In this document: positions 1 through 7,552 of the stretch, piece after piece
Position numbering within the stretch: the first letter of the stretch is position 1
How the letters are laid out: each line of letters starts with the position of its first letter
IMG/VR virus record: IMGVR_UViG_3300027833_000116
Coordinates: 1-37,037 of that record
Reading direction: 5' to 3' (one strand)
DNA length: 37,037 nucleotides
From: a virus
Program-made: the position numbers and the translations under genes
The notes under the pieces: model-generated
Seen by the model: the letters and a program-made list of their open reading frames with translations, nothing else
What the model was told of the DNA's origin: nothing
Databases searched by the model: none

Positions 1-148
1 CTTTAAGTGGAGGCTTAGTGGTTTTAAATTTTGCTAACTTCTTACCAATGTACTTTTTGTCATTAGTAGTGTTGGTGATTAGGTACACAAATGCTTCACA
101 GCCTTCGGGTAATTCATCTATTGGTTTGTTGTTATAATGCCATTGCAT
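1..148 (-). CDS. GIY-YIG-like endonuclease, 5' part only
   Basis: This is the N-terminal 49 residues of a minus-strand gene that runs off the left edge. It opens MQWHYNNKPIDELPEG. It contains FVYLITN, then KKYIGKK about ten residues later, the spacing of the two halves of a GIY-YIG nuclease motif (here VYL and YIG). Related short proteins in T4-like marine phages are annotated as GIY-YIG or Hef-like endonucleases; whether this one is a homing nuclease or a repair/packaging enzyme cannot be told because the catalytic Arg/Glu region is outside the window. The start is fixed by an in-frame TAA four codons upstream. The gene follows gp46 in the same direction with a 46-base gap, and its ATG sits at the foot of a hairpin (148-183). 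Confidence 0.65.
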   Translation of the reverse strand, partial: MQWHYNNKPIDELPEGCEAFVYLITNTTNDKKYIGKKLAKFKTTKPPLK

Positions 149-183
149 AGTACATAGTTATCCACTGCGAATACTATGTACTA
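148..183 (-). promoter_or_regulatory. Inverted repeat engaging the start codon of the GIY-YIG gene
   Basis: Positions 148-158 (TAGTACATAGT) and 173-183 (ACTATGTACTA) are perfect 11-base inverted repeats with a 14-base loop. In the minus-strand mRNA the 3' arm ends with the A of the AUG, and any ribosome-binding sequence (a weak GUGGA) lies in the loop. There is no T-run, so it does not look like a terminator. The placement suggests translational control of the downstream gene, like the early-transcript hairpins known over T4 genes e, soc and 49. That function is inferred. Confidence 0.6.
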
Positions 184-194
184 CCCTTTACCGG

Positions 195-1964
195 CTAGTC
201 GACATATTCTGTGTCTGTGTTGTATGCAGTGAAGCCACCTTCCTTTACAACTGTTAACACATTGTTTACACGACCTACTAATTCTTCTTTGTGAGATATA
301 AGCATAATGTTCTTGTTCTGCTCTCTGTTCATCTTCTTAAGAATAGCAAGAGCATTTTCTACACCCATTGTATCCATGCCGCTATCTATAAGTTCATCGA
401 TACACAACAAGTTCATTGGCTCGTTCAAACTCTCATACATGTCTCTAAATGCCCAAGACAGTCCTAGTATAAGCCTATTACGCTCGCCTCTAGATAAGTT
501 GTCAAAGTCTAAGTCTCTGCCGTACTCTGTTATCTCTACATTTAGATCGTTTGCAAACTTAACATCATGCGGTAATCCTAACTTATCTAGGTACCATGCT
601 AACCTGTGATTCAAGTATGCAATGTTTTGATCAATAATCTTTTTACGAATAAAACTATCTTTACTTGTTAATAGTTTGTGTAAAAACTCCTGGTGATCTT
701 TTAGATAGGTTAACTCGTTAATGTCATCGAAGCTAATTTCTACTATACCTGTTTCAGTAAGCATTTGAATCTGTTCGATATACGGGTTTATTTCTGCTTT
801 CTTAGACTCGTACTGTAATGCAATACCTTCTAAGTTATGCTTGTGTTCGTATGCTTCGTCGATTGACTTATAGAATGTGCTAACAGACGTAACAACATCT
901 TTGCTAATTTCTGCTACAGCATCCGCAAGCTCTGTAATTCTAGCACCTTGTTGATCGTAGTAGTCGCTTTCAGCTAATATCTTTGCTTGCAATTCTGCTA
1001 TGTATGTTTCGTGTGTGTCTAGATGTGATGTGCCTTGCTTACATGCATGACATACACCAGACTCAGCATCCTCTAAGTTTCCGCGGAGCTCGAGTAATCG
1101 TTGCTCGCTACGTTTAAAGCTAGTACTTGCAGTTTTATGATCTTTATCTAGTGTAGACAGTATGTCTGCTTGCTCTTTGGCTTCGGTATTTTGTTTGTGT
1201 GCTGATATCTCTGCATCAACATCTAATTCAGCAAGGGTAGTTAATGCAACTTCTAAATCATCTATTTTTGCATTTCTAGATACCTCCCACGCTTTCTTGC
1301 GACTTTCAATTTCTTTAATGTTTTTCTCTATGCGACCGTTGCTATCTTTAACAGCATTAATGCGCATCTCTTCTTCCTTGATGCTATCCTTAACAAACTT
1401 GTTCTTTTCTTTTAGTATATCTGCTTTAAGACTAAGGTCAGTAATACCGAGCAACTGCTCGATCATGTCACGCTGGTCGTTAGTCTTCATTGACAGGAAT
1501 GGTTCACTGTATGTGTTCAATGCAACTAAGTGCTTAAACATGTTATGCGGAAAGCCAATAATCCTTTCAATTGCTTTTTGTGTTTCTCTACTATCGCCTA
1601 GTTGTTCTTCGTTAGCAGTGTCTAGTCCATCTACGAAGAATCTTAGTACATTGGGACGTCTACCACGCTCGATACGATATTCAATGCCACCTGCTTCAAA
1701 CTCAACTGTGGTAATCATGCCTTTGGCATTTGTTTTATTAATTAAGTTATCACGTTTAATACTAGTAAGAGCTTCTCCATATAGCGCATAACTTAGTGCA
1801 TTAATAATTGTAGTCTTACCTGTGCCGTTTCTACTACCATCGCCACCCATGTCTAAGTTATGACCTAGCACTAAAGTTAGCTGACAGTTGTCAAAGTTTA
1901 CAGCCTGGGTATTGTTACCTACGCTCATAAAGTTCTTGGCACTTACATTTTTAATTTTTAACAT
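195..1964 (-). CDS. 46: gp46-like recombination nuclease subunit (SbcC/Rad50 family)
   Basis: This is the ATPase half of the phage end-processing nuclease that works with gp47 to resect DNA for recombination-dependent replication and host DNA breakdown. The 589 residues compare with about 560 in T4 gp46. Visible parts are a Walker A loop GSRNGTGKTT (residues 43-52), a long charged coiled coil broken by a zinc-hook CHAC (Cys305 and Cys308), the ABC signature LSRGERNR near residue 490, and Walker B LLCIDELID near 520. These are the defining elements of the Rad50/SbcC family, in the right order. The ATG lies 3 bases after the gp47 stop with no clear Shine-Dalgarno, so translational coupling is likely. 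It belongs to the leftward gp55-47-46 early operon. Confidence 0.96.
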   Translation of the reverse strand: MLKIKNVSAKNFMSVGNNTQAVNFDNCQLTLVLGHNLDMGGDGSRNGTGKTTIINALSYALYGEALTSIKRDNLINKTNAKGMITTVEFEAGGIEYRIERGRRPNVLRFFVDGLDTANEEQLGDSRETQKAIERIIGFPHNMFKHLVALNTYSEPFLSMKTNDQRDMIEQLLGITDLSLKADILKEKNKFVKDSIKEEEMRINAVKDSNGRIEKNIKEIESRKKAWEVSRNAKIDDLEVALTTLAELDVDAEISAHKQNTEAKEQADILSTLDKDHKTASTSFKRSEQRLLELRGNLEDAESGVCHACKQGTSHLDTHETYIAELQAKILAESDYYDQQGARITELADAVAEISKDVVTSVSTFYKSIDEAYEHKHNLEGIALQYESKKAEINPYIEQIQMLTETGIVEISFDDINELTYLKDHQEFLHKLLTSKDSFIRKKIIDQNIAYLNHRLAWYLDKLGLPHDVKFANDLNVEITEYGRDLDFDNLSRGERNRLILGLSWAFRDMYESLNEPMNLLCIDELIDSGMDTMGVENALAILKKMNREQNKNIMLISHKEELVGRVNNVLTVVKEGGFTAYNTDTEYVD

Positions 1965-1967
1965 ATA

Positions 1968-2984
1968 CTAGGTTTCTAACTCGTTATAAATTTCGATTAG
2001 TTTTTGCTGACTCATTGTGTTAGAATCAATAGTTTCTAATTGTTGTAACACAATCTGATCAACGCTTTCAAACTTTATTTCACTACCTTCGAATTGTTCT
2101 TCCTCTTCTTTGATAGGTATAAGTTGTAACTCTCTTACATTGTATTGCTCAGCAAATTTTTCTTTAATAAATGTTGCTTCTTCATACGAAACACTAATGT
2201 CTAATTTTACACGAGCATAGGTGTAACTGTCAAGTAGATTCTCATGATTGTCTAGCAGTTGCTTAAGACTAAACACTCTGTACTTTGGGCAAGCTGTCCA
2301 ATTAACATATTGCGGCTCTCCACCCCATGTTAAAAACATAGCGCCACGTTCGTCATCACCGACATCTGCATAGTTATGAGGGAATGCATTACCTAAGTAA
2401 TGGATGTTGTTTTTGTATTGACGTTTGTGGAAATGCCCACTGAACACATATTCAGGACCACTAAGCATTTTATCATTAATGCCGCCATGGTCTGGCATTT
2501 CTACCATTGCATTCATTTTAAAGTATGGTAACTCAAAATGACCAAACATGTATTTGCACTTCATCTTTGCAACAGTTTTGTAGTCGTCACCAACAAGCCA
2601 TGGAATAATAGCAACATCGTCTTGCTCAAAGAACTCATCAACCATTACAACGTTAGATAAGTCTCTAGCATACTCGACACTGTTCATTTCACGCTTGTCT
2701 CTATAATAGAGATCGTGATTACCTGTTATAAAATAAACTGTTTCAAATGCATCATTAAGTTTTTTGAGATCTTTTAAAGACGCATTCATAGTTGCAACAT
2801 TAATACTTGCCCTATGATGGCTCCAATCTCCTAGGAAGATGCATGTTTCAGCATTCCTGGCCTTAGCTTCTGCAATAAACCAATCCACATACCTGTGGCA
2901 ATCTTCTAAATGCAACCGACTGTTTTGCTTCAATCCGTAATGGATATCCGTGAAACAAGCCGCTGTTTTAAACAACTGACTCAT
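1968..2984 (-). CDS. 47: gp47-like recombination nuclease subunit (SbcD/Mre11 family)
   Basis: This is the metallophosphoesterase nuclease subunit that pairs with gp46. Its 338 residues match T4 gp47 (339). The five phosphoesterase motifs are readable: TDIHYG (Asp13, His15), LGDWSHHR (Asp53), GNHD (88-91), GHFE (148-151) and GHFH (183-186). These residues bind the two catalytic metals in Mre11-type enzymes. The acidic C-terminal third is likely the region that contacts the gp46 coiled-coil base (inference). The gene starts 5 bases after the gp55 stop and ends 3 bases before the gp46 start, so the three are translated from one message. No strong ribosome-binding site is seen at its own start. 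Confidence 0.96.
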   Translation of the reverse strand: MSQLFKTAACFTDIHYGLKQNSRLHLEDCHRYVDWFIAEAKARNAETCIFLGDWSHHRASINVATMNASLKDLKKLNDAFETVYFITGNHDLYYRDKREMNSVEYARDLSNVVMVDEFFEQDDVAIIPWLVGDDYKTVAKMKCKYMFGHFELPYFKMNAMVEMPDHGGINDKMLSGPEYVFSGHFHKRQYKNNIHYLGNAFPHNYADVGDDERGAMFLTWGGEPQYVNWTACPKYRVFSLKQLLDNHENLLDSYTYARVKLDISVSYEEATFIKEKFAEQYNVRELQLIPIKEEEEQFEGSEIKFESVDQIVLQQLETIDSNTMSQQKLIEIYNELET

Positions 2985-2989
2985 ATAAT

Positions 2990-3868
2990 TTACTCTGCCG
3001 CTGACTTAGTCTCAGACTCGATTTCTGTTTCTGCAAGCTCTCTTAAACTACGAATTTCATCTTCGTGTTTAATCTGTCTACTGAAACTCGGTAAATGACC
3101 TTGCTCAATTAAAATATCATCTCTGATGTTTTGATTACGCTTCTCAATATTTAGAACTCTAGTAAAGCTATTGTTCACTACTGCGGTATAATAAGCAAAC
3201 GGGTTATCTGACTTAGATTCGTTAAACTGTAAACCAATTTGACTAAGTTGCACTAATGCTTGCCCACGCATTTCGTCAACGTAAGTGTACCCACGCCAAT
3301 TAGCTCTATGCGAATAGCGTTCAACTAGCTTGAGGAACATGGTTCCTAGTTTGTTTGTAATTCTACCGTGATCAATAGAAAAGTCTCCGTTGCTTAAACT
3401 GCCTAGCCAATGACTACGAACAACTTCTACTAGTTCGTTGTTTTGGTAAGCATAATGTTTAAATGCTGGAAAGTTTACTTTTGCTTTGGTATCAGCTTCA
3501 GTTTTTGGATTCTTCTTACGACCCGGTGCCTCCGGAATGTGATCCATGTTTGTTACTCGGAACACAAGTTCCTCAATATCAAACGATTCTGGATCTACTG
3601 CAAATTCTTTTTGCTTAGGTTTGTTTTTATAATCAGCTCTGTCATGGGTTGACATAGCTACGGCGTATCCTTCGCTCTGTACCTTTGCTGATTTATTTCT
3701 TCGTGCTTCGTCAATTACAGAATCAGTAATTTCAGCAACACTACCGACAATAATGTCGTAGTTGTTGTATTTTTCGTCCTGTGCAAAGCAATACGTGAGT
3801 TTGCTTTTATTAATTTCCTTGAGTATGTCTTTATTATTCAAGTAGTTAACTGTGGTTGTTTTCCTCAT
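2990..3868 (-). CDS. 55: gp55-like sigma factor for late transcription, with long N-terminal extension
   Basis: The C-terminal half carries the gp55/sigma region-2 signature: WRGYTYVDEM, then NPFAYYTAVVNNSFTRVL, EKRNQNIRDD and LIEQGHLPSFSRQ. In T4, gp55 binds host core RNA polymerase and recognises the TATAAATA octamer; four such octamers occur in this window. At 292 residues it is much longer than T4 gp55 (185). The first 130 or so residues (opening MRKTTTVNYLNNKDIL) look like a separate conserved domain of unknown role. The clamp-binding tail SLDFLFE/YE of T4 gp55 is not evident; the end is Glu-rich and finishes KSAAE. A GGAG lies 12 bases upstream of the ATG, and a perfect sigma-70 promoter (3899-3926) precedes it. 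Confidence 0.92.
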   Translation of the reverse strand: MRKTTTVNYLNNKDILKEINKSKLTYCFAQDEKYNNYDIIVGSVAEITDSVIDEARRNKSAKVQSEGYAVAMSTHDRADYKNKPKQKEFAVDPESFDIEELVFRVTNMDHIPEAPGRKKNPKTEADTKAKVNFPAFKHYAYQNNELVEVVRSHWLGSLSNGDFSIDHGRITNKLGTMFLKLVERYSHRANWRGYTYVDEMRGQALVQLSQIGLQFNESKSDNPFAYYTAVVNNSFTRVLNIEKRNQNIRDDILIEQGHLPSFSRQIKHEDEIRSLRELAETEIESETKSAAE

Positions 3869-3898
3869 ATCTTTTTAAGTCTCCAGTGTTTGCTATAT

Positions 3899-3926
3899 AT
3901 TATACAGCGGTTCCTTAGGATGTCAA
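3899..3926 (-). promoter_or_regulatory. Early sigma-70 promoter driving gp55-47-46
   Basis: On the minus strand TTGACA (plus 3921-3926) is followed after 16 bases by TATAAT (plus 3899-3904). Both hexamers are perfect consensus. The bases just before the -10 are TG. The predicted start is about 25 bases upstream of the gp55 ATG. It is the only strong promoter in this gap on the minus strand. Confidence 0.88.
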
Positions 3927-3973
3927 GTAGTATTTAACCACTTTCAGCAATTATAACGGGATATATTGAATCA

Positions 3974-3981
3974 GATAAATA
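3974..3981 (+). promoter_or_regulatory. Late promoter octamer (GATAAATA) of the first baseplate operon
   Basis: GATAAATA matches the T4-type late promoter TATAAATA at seven of eight bases. By T4 geometry transcription would start near 3987, giving a leader of about 13 bases that contains AGGAG and leads to the ATG at 4000. This is the only one of the four late promoters here that leaves room for a Shine-Dalgarno sequence. Confidence 0.85.
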
Positions 3982-3999
3982 CATACATAGGAGAATAGT

Positions 4000-4767
4000 A
4001 TGACAAATAGTGGAAAGGGAAGTGGTGTAAGCAGTGTTACTGCATCTACCTATCTATCTTCGCTTGCCGAGCAACAAGATAAAATAAGTGCTGGCATTAC
4101 GACTAAAGGTAAACCACAGAAGGGTATAACTACCCCCGTTGATTGGCGAGCAAGATTAAGACCAAAGAATGGCGGCAGTGATATTTTTTGGAAAGGTAAG
4201 GGTGCTGGCGATTATTTAATGAAGCCGTTGCAGGATACTGGCGGCCTAGTTTGGCAGTATACCCCGGATCTACTTATCAGTGCGCAGGTTAACTACAATA
4301 TGCCGGACTTTCATGGTCAGAACTATCCATTAATGACATATAAGAATACAATGCCACCTGCTATCCCTGTAACATCCGATTTTAGTGCAAACACAATAGC
4401 AGAAGCACGTTACTTGCTAGGTGTTATGCATTTCTGCAAGGTAGCAACAAAGAGTTTCGGCGGTGATGCCGCAGTTGCAGATGGATACTACGGTACTCCA
4501 CCTCCAGTACTATTGTTCGAATACCTAGGAGCACACGGCTTTAACAAGGTACCTGTTGTACTAACATCGTATAATATAAGTTATCCAGCAGATGTTGACT
4601 ATGTGCCTGTGAGAACACAAACAACAGGCGAAGAAGTAACGTATGTTCCTTCGCTAGTTAATATACAGCTCAACTTACAGCCGAGTTATACACCGCATAA
4701 ATTGCGTAAAAGATTCGATCTCGGTGCATTTACTGCTGGTACAAATTACAAGGATGGGTTTATCTAA
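4000..4767 (+). CDS. Baseplate tail-tube cap/initiator (gp48/gp54 family)
   Basis: The protein is expected to sit on top of the baseplate hub and start tail-tube polymerisation. The 255 residues contain features of the T4 gp48/gp54 family: VWQYTPDLLISAQVNYN, FHGQNYPLMTYKNT, then FSANTIAEARYLLGVMHFCKVATKSFGG, PPPVLLFEYLGAHG and PADVDYVPV. T4 has two paralogues (gp48 and gp54), and from sequence alone I cannot say which is closer. A second copy is not in this window. The start is well supported by AGGAG 6 bases upstream and a late promoter just before it. Its stop codon overlaps the next ATG by one base (TAATG), so the two are coupled. Confidence 0.82.
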   Translation: MTNSGKGSGVSSVTASTYLSSLAEQQDKISAGITTKGKPQKGITTPVDWRARLRPKNGGSDIFWKGKGAGDYLMKPLQDTGGLVWQYTPDLLISAQVNYNMPDFHGQNYPLMTYKNTMPPAIPVTSDFSANTIAEARYLLGVMHFCKVATKSFGGDAAVADGYYGTPPPVLLFEYLGAHGFNKVPVVLTSYNISYPADVDYVPVRTQTTGEEVTYVPSLVNIQLNLQPSYTPHKLRKRFDLGAFTAGTNYKDGFI

Positions 4768-5066
4768 TGGCACAATTTCACAGAGCAGATAGCTTTTTAA
4801 AAAATACAGGTTTATATGATACGTTTTTAGACGTAAGCAAATTACCATCAGTACCAAAAAATGCATCAGATAAATTAATCATTCTCGATGCAAAGTATCA
4901 CCAGCGTTTAGACTTACTGGCATTCGACGAATACGGATCTAGCAGAGTCTGGTGGGTAATAGCACTAAGAAACATTGACGTTATCGAAGATCCTATAAAA
5001 GACTTTAAGCAAGGGTTAAAAATTTACTTACCGAGTAAAAAAGTAGTCGAAGAACTAACAGGTTAA
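4767..5066 (+). CDS. 53: Baseplate wedge protein gp53-like
   Basis: The 99 residues fit the LysM-like core of gp53-type wedge proteins: DAKYHQRLDLLAFDEYG, then WWVIALRN, DPIKDF and GLKIYLPS. This Y..R.DLLA..YG...WWVIA...I.DP...F..G..I.IP arrangement is typical of gp53/LysM wedge proteins in contractile tails. T4 gp53 is about twice as long, so this is a minimal version holding only the C-terminal domain. It overlaps the preceding stop by one base and is followed after 2 bases by the probable hub gene. The role in joining wedges to the hub is taken from T4. Confidence 0.82.
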   Translation: MAQFHRADSFLKNTGLYDTFLDVSKLPSVPKNASDKLIILDAKYHQRLDLLAFDEYGSSRVWWVIALRNIDVIEDPIKDFKQGLKIYLPSKKVVEELTG

Positions 5067-5068
5067 TT

Positions 5069-7552
5069 ATGGCAATAGTAGCAGAGCAACAGTTTGAACC
5101 GTTTCTTGGAAAATCAGTACACGGTAATATACTCGACCAGGTAGACAACTATCAATACAATGTAAAATTTTACATGATACCGCCTATCGCTAGTCCAAAT
5201 GGCTCAGCAAACACAACCTCCGATGTAAGTGACGAAAGAGCAGTAGGCCCGCCTAAACCCGGCCCATCAGGCGAAGGCGGATATCTAAACAATCGATACA
5301 CTGCTCCACCGCAACAAACAGTAGTACTTGCACAAACAGGCGTAACCGGTGCCCAACTCGATAACCTTGAAATTACAACTGCGATCGGCAAAGGCGGAGC
5401 ATTCCATACGTCAACTATTAACTTTGATATTATACAGCCGGGTGCCGCCGACTTCATGGATCAAATTATTGCGGCAAAGGCCTACCTAGGTGATGAGATA
5501 AATCAAAGTAACTCTCCGTTATTTTTAGAAATAGTTTTTAAAGGCTATTCTGCTGACATCGACGACGAAGACCTAGGCGGCAAGCCTATACTAGTATCAG
5601 GCCCACATCGGCACAGGATTACTATTAAGTCGGTGCAGTTAGAAATCGACGAAGAAGGCAGTAAGTATGCGTTCCAGTGTGTTGCTGTAGATGCTATGTC
5701 ATACAACGATGCCGCATTTAGGATACCAAAGAAGATGGAGTCAATTGGCACCACTATCGACGAGCATGTTAACGACTTGGTAAAAAAGATTAAAGAACAC
5801 AATGCAGAAAATAATGATGCGGCCCAAATACAGGATGAAATCCATATCGATACATCCGGCTTATCGTCAGGCAAGTACGCTATAAAAGATATGTCGCTAA
5901 CAACTTCGAGCGATACTCGAGCAGAAGAAATCAATAGGATTATGAATCCTGAGCTTGAAGGGAAAACAGAAGATGAGTACGAAGACATATTAAGAGAAAA
6001 TACAAAGGACGAAGGCAGTCTAGACATTGTAGTAGACGAGAATAGGGTAACAGTAAGAGAGAACGTTACTATTGAGCGGTACCTTGCTACCTTGTTATCT
6101 ATGAATGATGAATTCTTTGCAATGACTAGCAGGGCAGTAAATCCAGAAGATCCAGCAGACACTAAAGTTGACAAAGCGCAATCATTAATTAACTGGTTTA
6201 AAATTAATGGCGCTGTTAAGTACCTAGCATACGATAGAAAGCGTAACACTTATGCTAAGGCTAACGTATATAAGCCCGTTATATACGGCACAGCTAAAGA
6301 TACAGTGCAAGCAAAAGTAACAGAAAACGCTAATCTAACAGGTGCTGAAGTACAATCAAGATTAGATGGCATCCCAATTTGGAAAGCATACCATTACTTG
6401 TTTACAGGACTTAACGATCAAATACTTAATGCTAGAATCGAATACAAAGCAGGTATTGCTATACTTGCGATGCCAGCAGGCGGCGTGAGCGGCGACTTTA
6501 GTACAGTAATGGCAAAGGCGCTGAGTAACAGTGCTGGCCCAAATGAAGATCTAACAAATAGAGATCTAGCAACAGCGGCAGTAAGTACTGCATCAAAAGA
6601 AGACAGTGAAAACTTAGTAAACTCACTGTTTGCAGATAGCAGTCCTGAACGCGAAAGCGATATTAAAAGAATTGCAGACCAACTAGGCTTTAATCCAGCA
6701 GAAGCCGCAGACGCTATTAGAAATAAAAACGGACTCAATGCGCAAATCATAAAAGAAAGTTTAAAAAATAAAACATCAGCCGCCGCATTAGCTAATGCCC
6801 AACAACAGCAGAGCATACAGCAAACAACTAGTGATAACTCTAGAAATCCAGATGGCACAGATTATACACCTACACTTAGCGGCGCAGTATATGCCGCTGA
6901 CATCATCGGTAGTGTATCTGACAGATTAGAGCAAGCAGGCGCATTAGAAGCCGCTCAAACAAGAGCCGATGAACTTAGGGCAGGTGCTATTACTAACAAC
7001 TCTGGTGATCAGTCTATCGATCCAAAGCAAAGCTCAGGCGTACAGCCAGCTATACAGGTAATGTCGGTCCCTAACCAAGCAGAAGATGCAACATATAACG
7101 GCACACCACGTAATACTATATTTGGATATATGATGCAACAGCACGGCATGAAAGAATTTTTGGTCAAGATGGATATCGAAATCAAGGGCGACCCTTGGTA
7201 CCTAGGCCCACCTAGTGCAGATCATATTGACCCAGAGCGATCAGGGGCAGAAGATACCACAGACGAAACAGGCGCCGATGGAATACGTTTTGCAGGAGAT
7301 TCTAGTTATATATTGTTTGACTTGCAAACGCCTAGGCGATTTGATTTCAATACCGACGACGAAGATGCAAACACTGGGTATTGGAGCAAGATGGGCACAG
7401 CATATTTTATAACAGGTATATATGAGATAGTAAGTGTTGTTAGTGTATTCTCAGGCGGCACCTTTACACAAGAATTACAGTTAATAAAACAAACAGCAAC
7501 CGACCTTAAGAAAAATGAGAAACAGGCCGAAAACACAGAGAGCGACACATAA
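5069..7552 (+). CDS. Probable baseplate hub structural protein
   Basis: The 827 residues have no motif I can assign with certainty. Near the N-terminus are VDNYQYNVKFYM and STINFDIIQP, strand patterns common in hub proteins. The middle (about residues 250-640) is Ala/Asn/Glu-rich and probably helical. The C-terminus has MKEFLVKMDIEIKGDPWYLG (about 695-714) and GIYEIVSVVSVFSGGTFTQ (about 783-801). These resemble the beta-domain ends of gp27/gpD-type hub proteins that bind the spike. Its place between gp53 and gp5 supports a gp27-like role. It is much longer than T4 gp27 (391). It ends directly against the ATG of gp5. The hub role is an inference from position and weak motifs. Confidence 0.6.
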   Translation: MAIVAEQQFEPFLGKSVHGNILDQVDNYQYNVKFYMIPPIASPNGSANTTSDVSDERAVGPPKPGPSGEGGYLNNRYTAPPQQTVVLAQTGVTGAQLDNLEITTAIGKGGAFHTSTINFDIIQPGAADFMDQIIAAKAYLGDEINQSNSPLFLEIVFKGYSADIDDEDLGGKPILVSGPHRHRITIKSVQLEIDEEGSKYAFQCVAVDAMSYNDAAFRIPKKMESIGTTIDEHVNDLVKKIKEHNAENNDAAQIQDEIHIDTSGLSSGKYAIKDMSLTTSSDTRAEEINRIMNPELEGKTEDEYEDILRENTKDEGSLDIVVDENRVTVRENVTIERYLATLLSMNDEFFAMTSRAVNPEDPADTKVDKAQSLINWFKINGAVKYLAYDRKRNTYAKANVYKPVIYGTAKDTVQAKVTENANLTGAEVQSRLDGIPIWKAYHYLFTGLNDQILNARIEYKAGIAILAMPAGGVSGDFSTVMAKALSNSAGPNEDLTNRDLATAAVSTASKEDSENLVNSLFADSSPERESDIKRIADQLGFNPAEAADAIRNKNGLNAQIIKESLKNKTSAAALANAQQQQSIQQTTSDNSRNPDGTDYTPTLSGAVYAADIIGSVSDRLEQAGALEAAQTRADELRAGAITNNSGDQSIDPKQSSGVQPAIQVMSVPNQAEDATYNGTPRNTIFGYMMQQHGMKEFLVKMDIEIKGDPWYLGPPSADHIDPERSGAEDTTDETGADGIRFAGDSSYILFDLQTPRRFDFNTDDEDANTGYWSKMGTAYFITGIYEIVSVVSVFSGGTFTQELQLIKQTATDLKKNEKQAENTESDT

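Noticed and set aside
1162-1791. A 209-residue open frame on the plus strand opposite gp46
   Set aside because: It is antisense to a gene with full Rad50-type motifs, is Ser/Leu-rich in the way shadows are, and has no promoter or ribosome-binding site.
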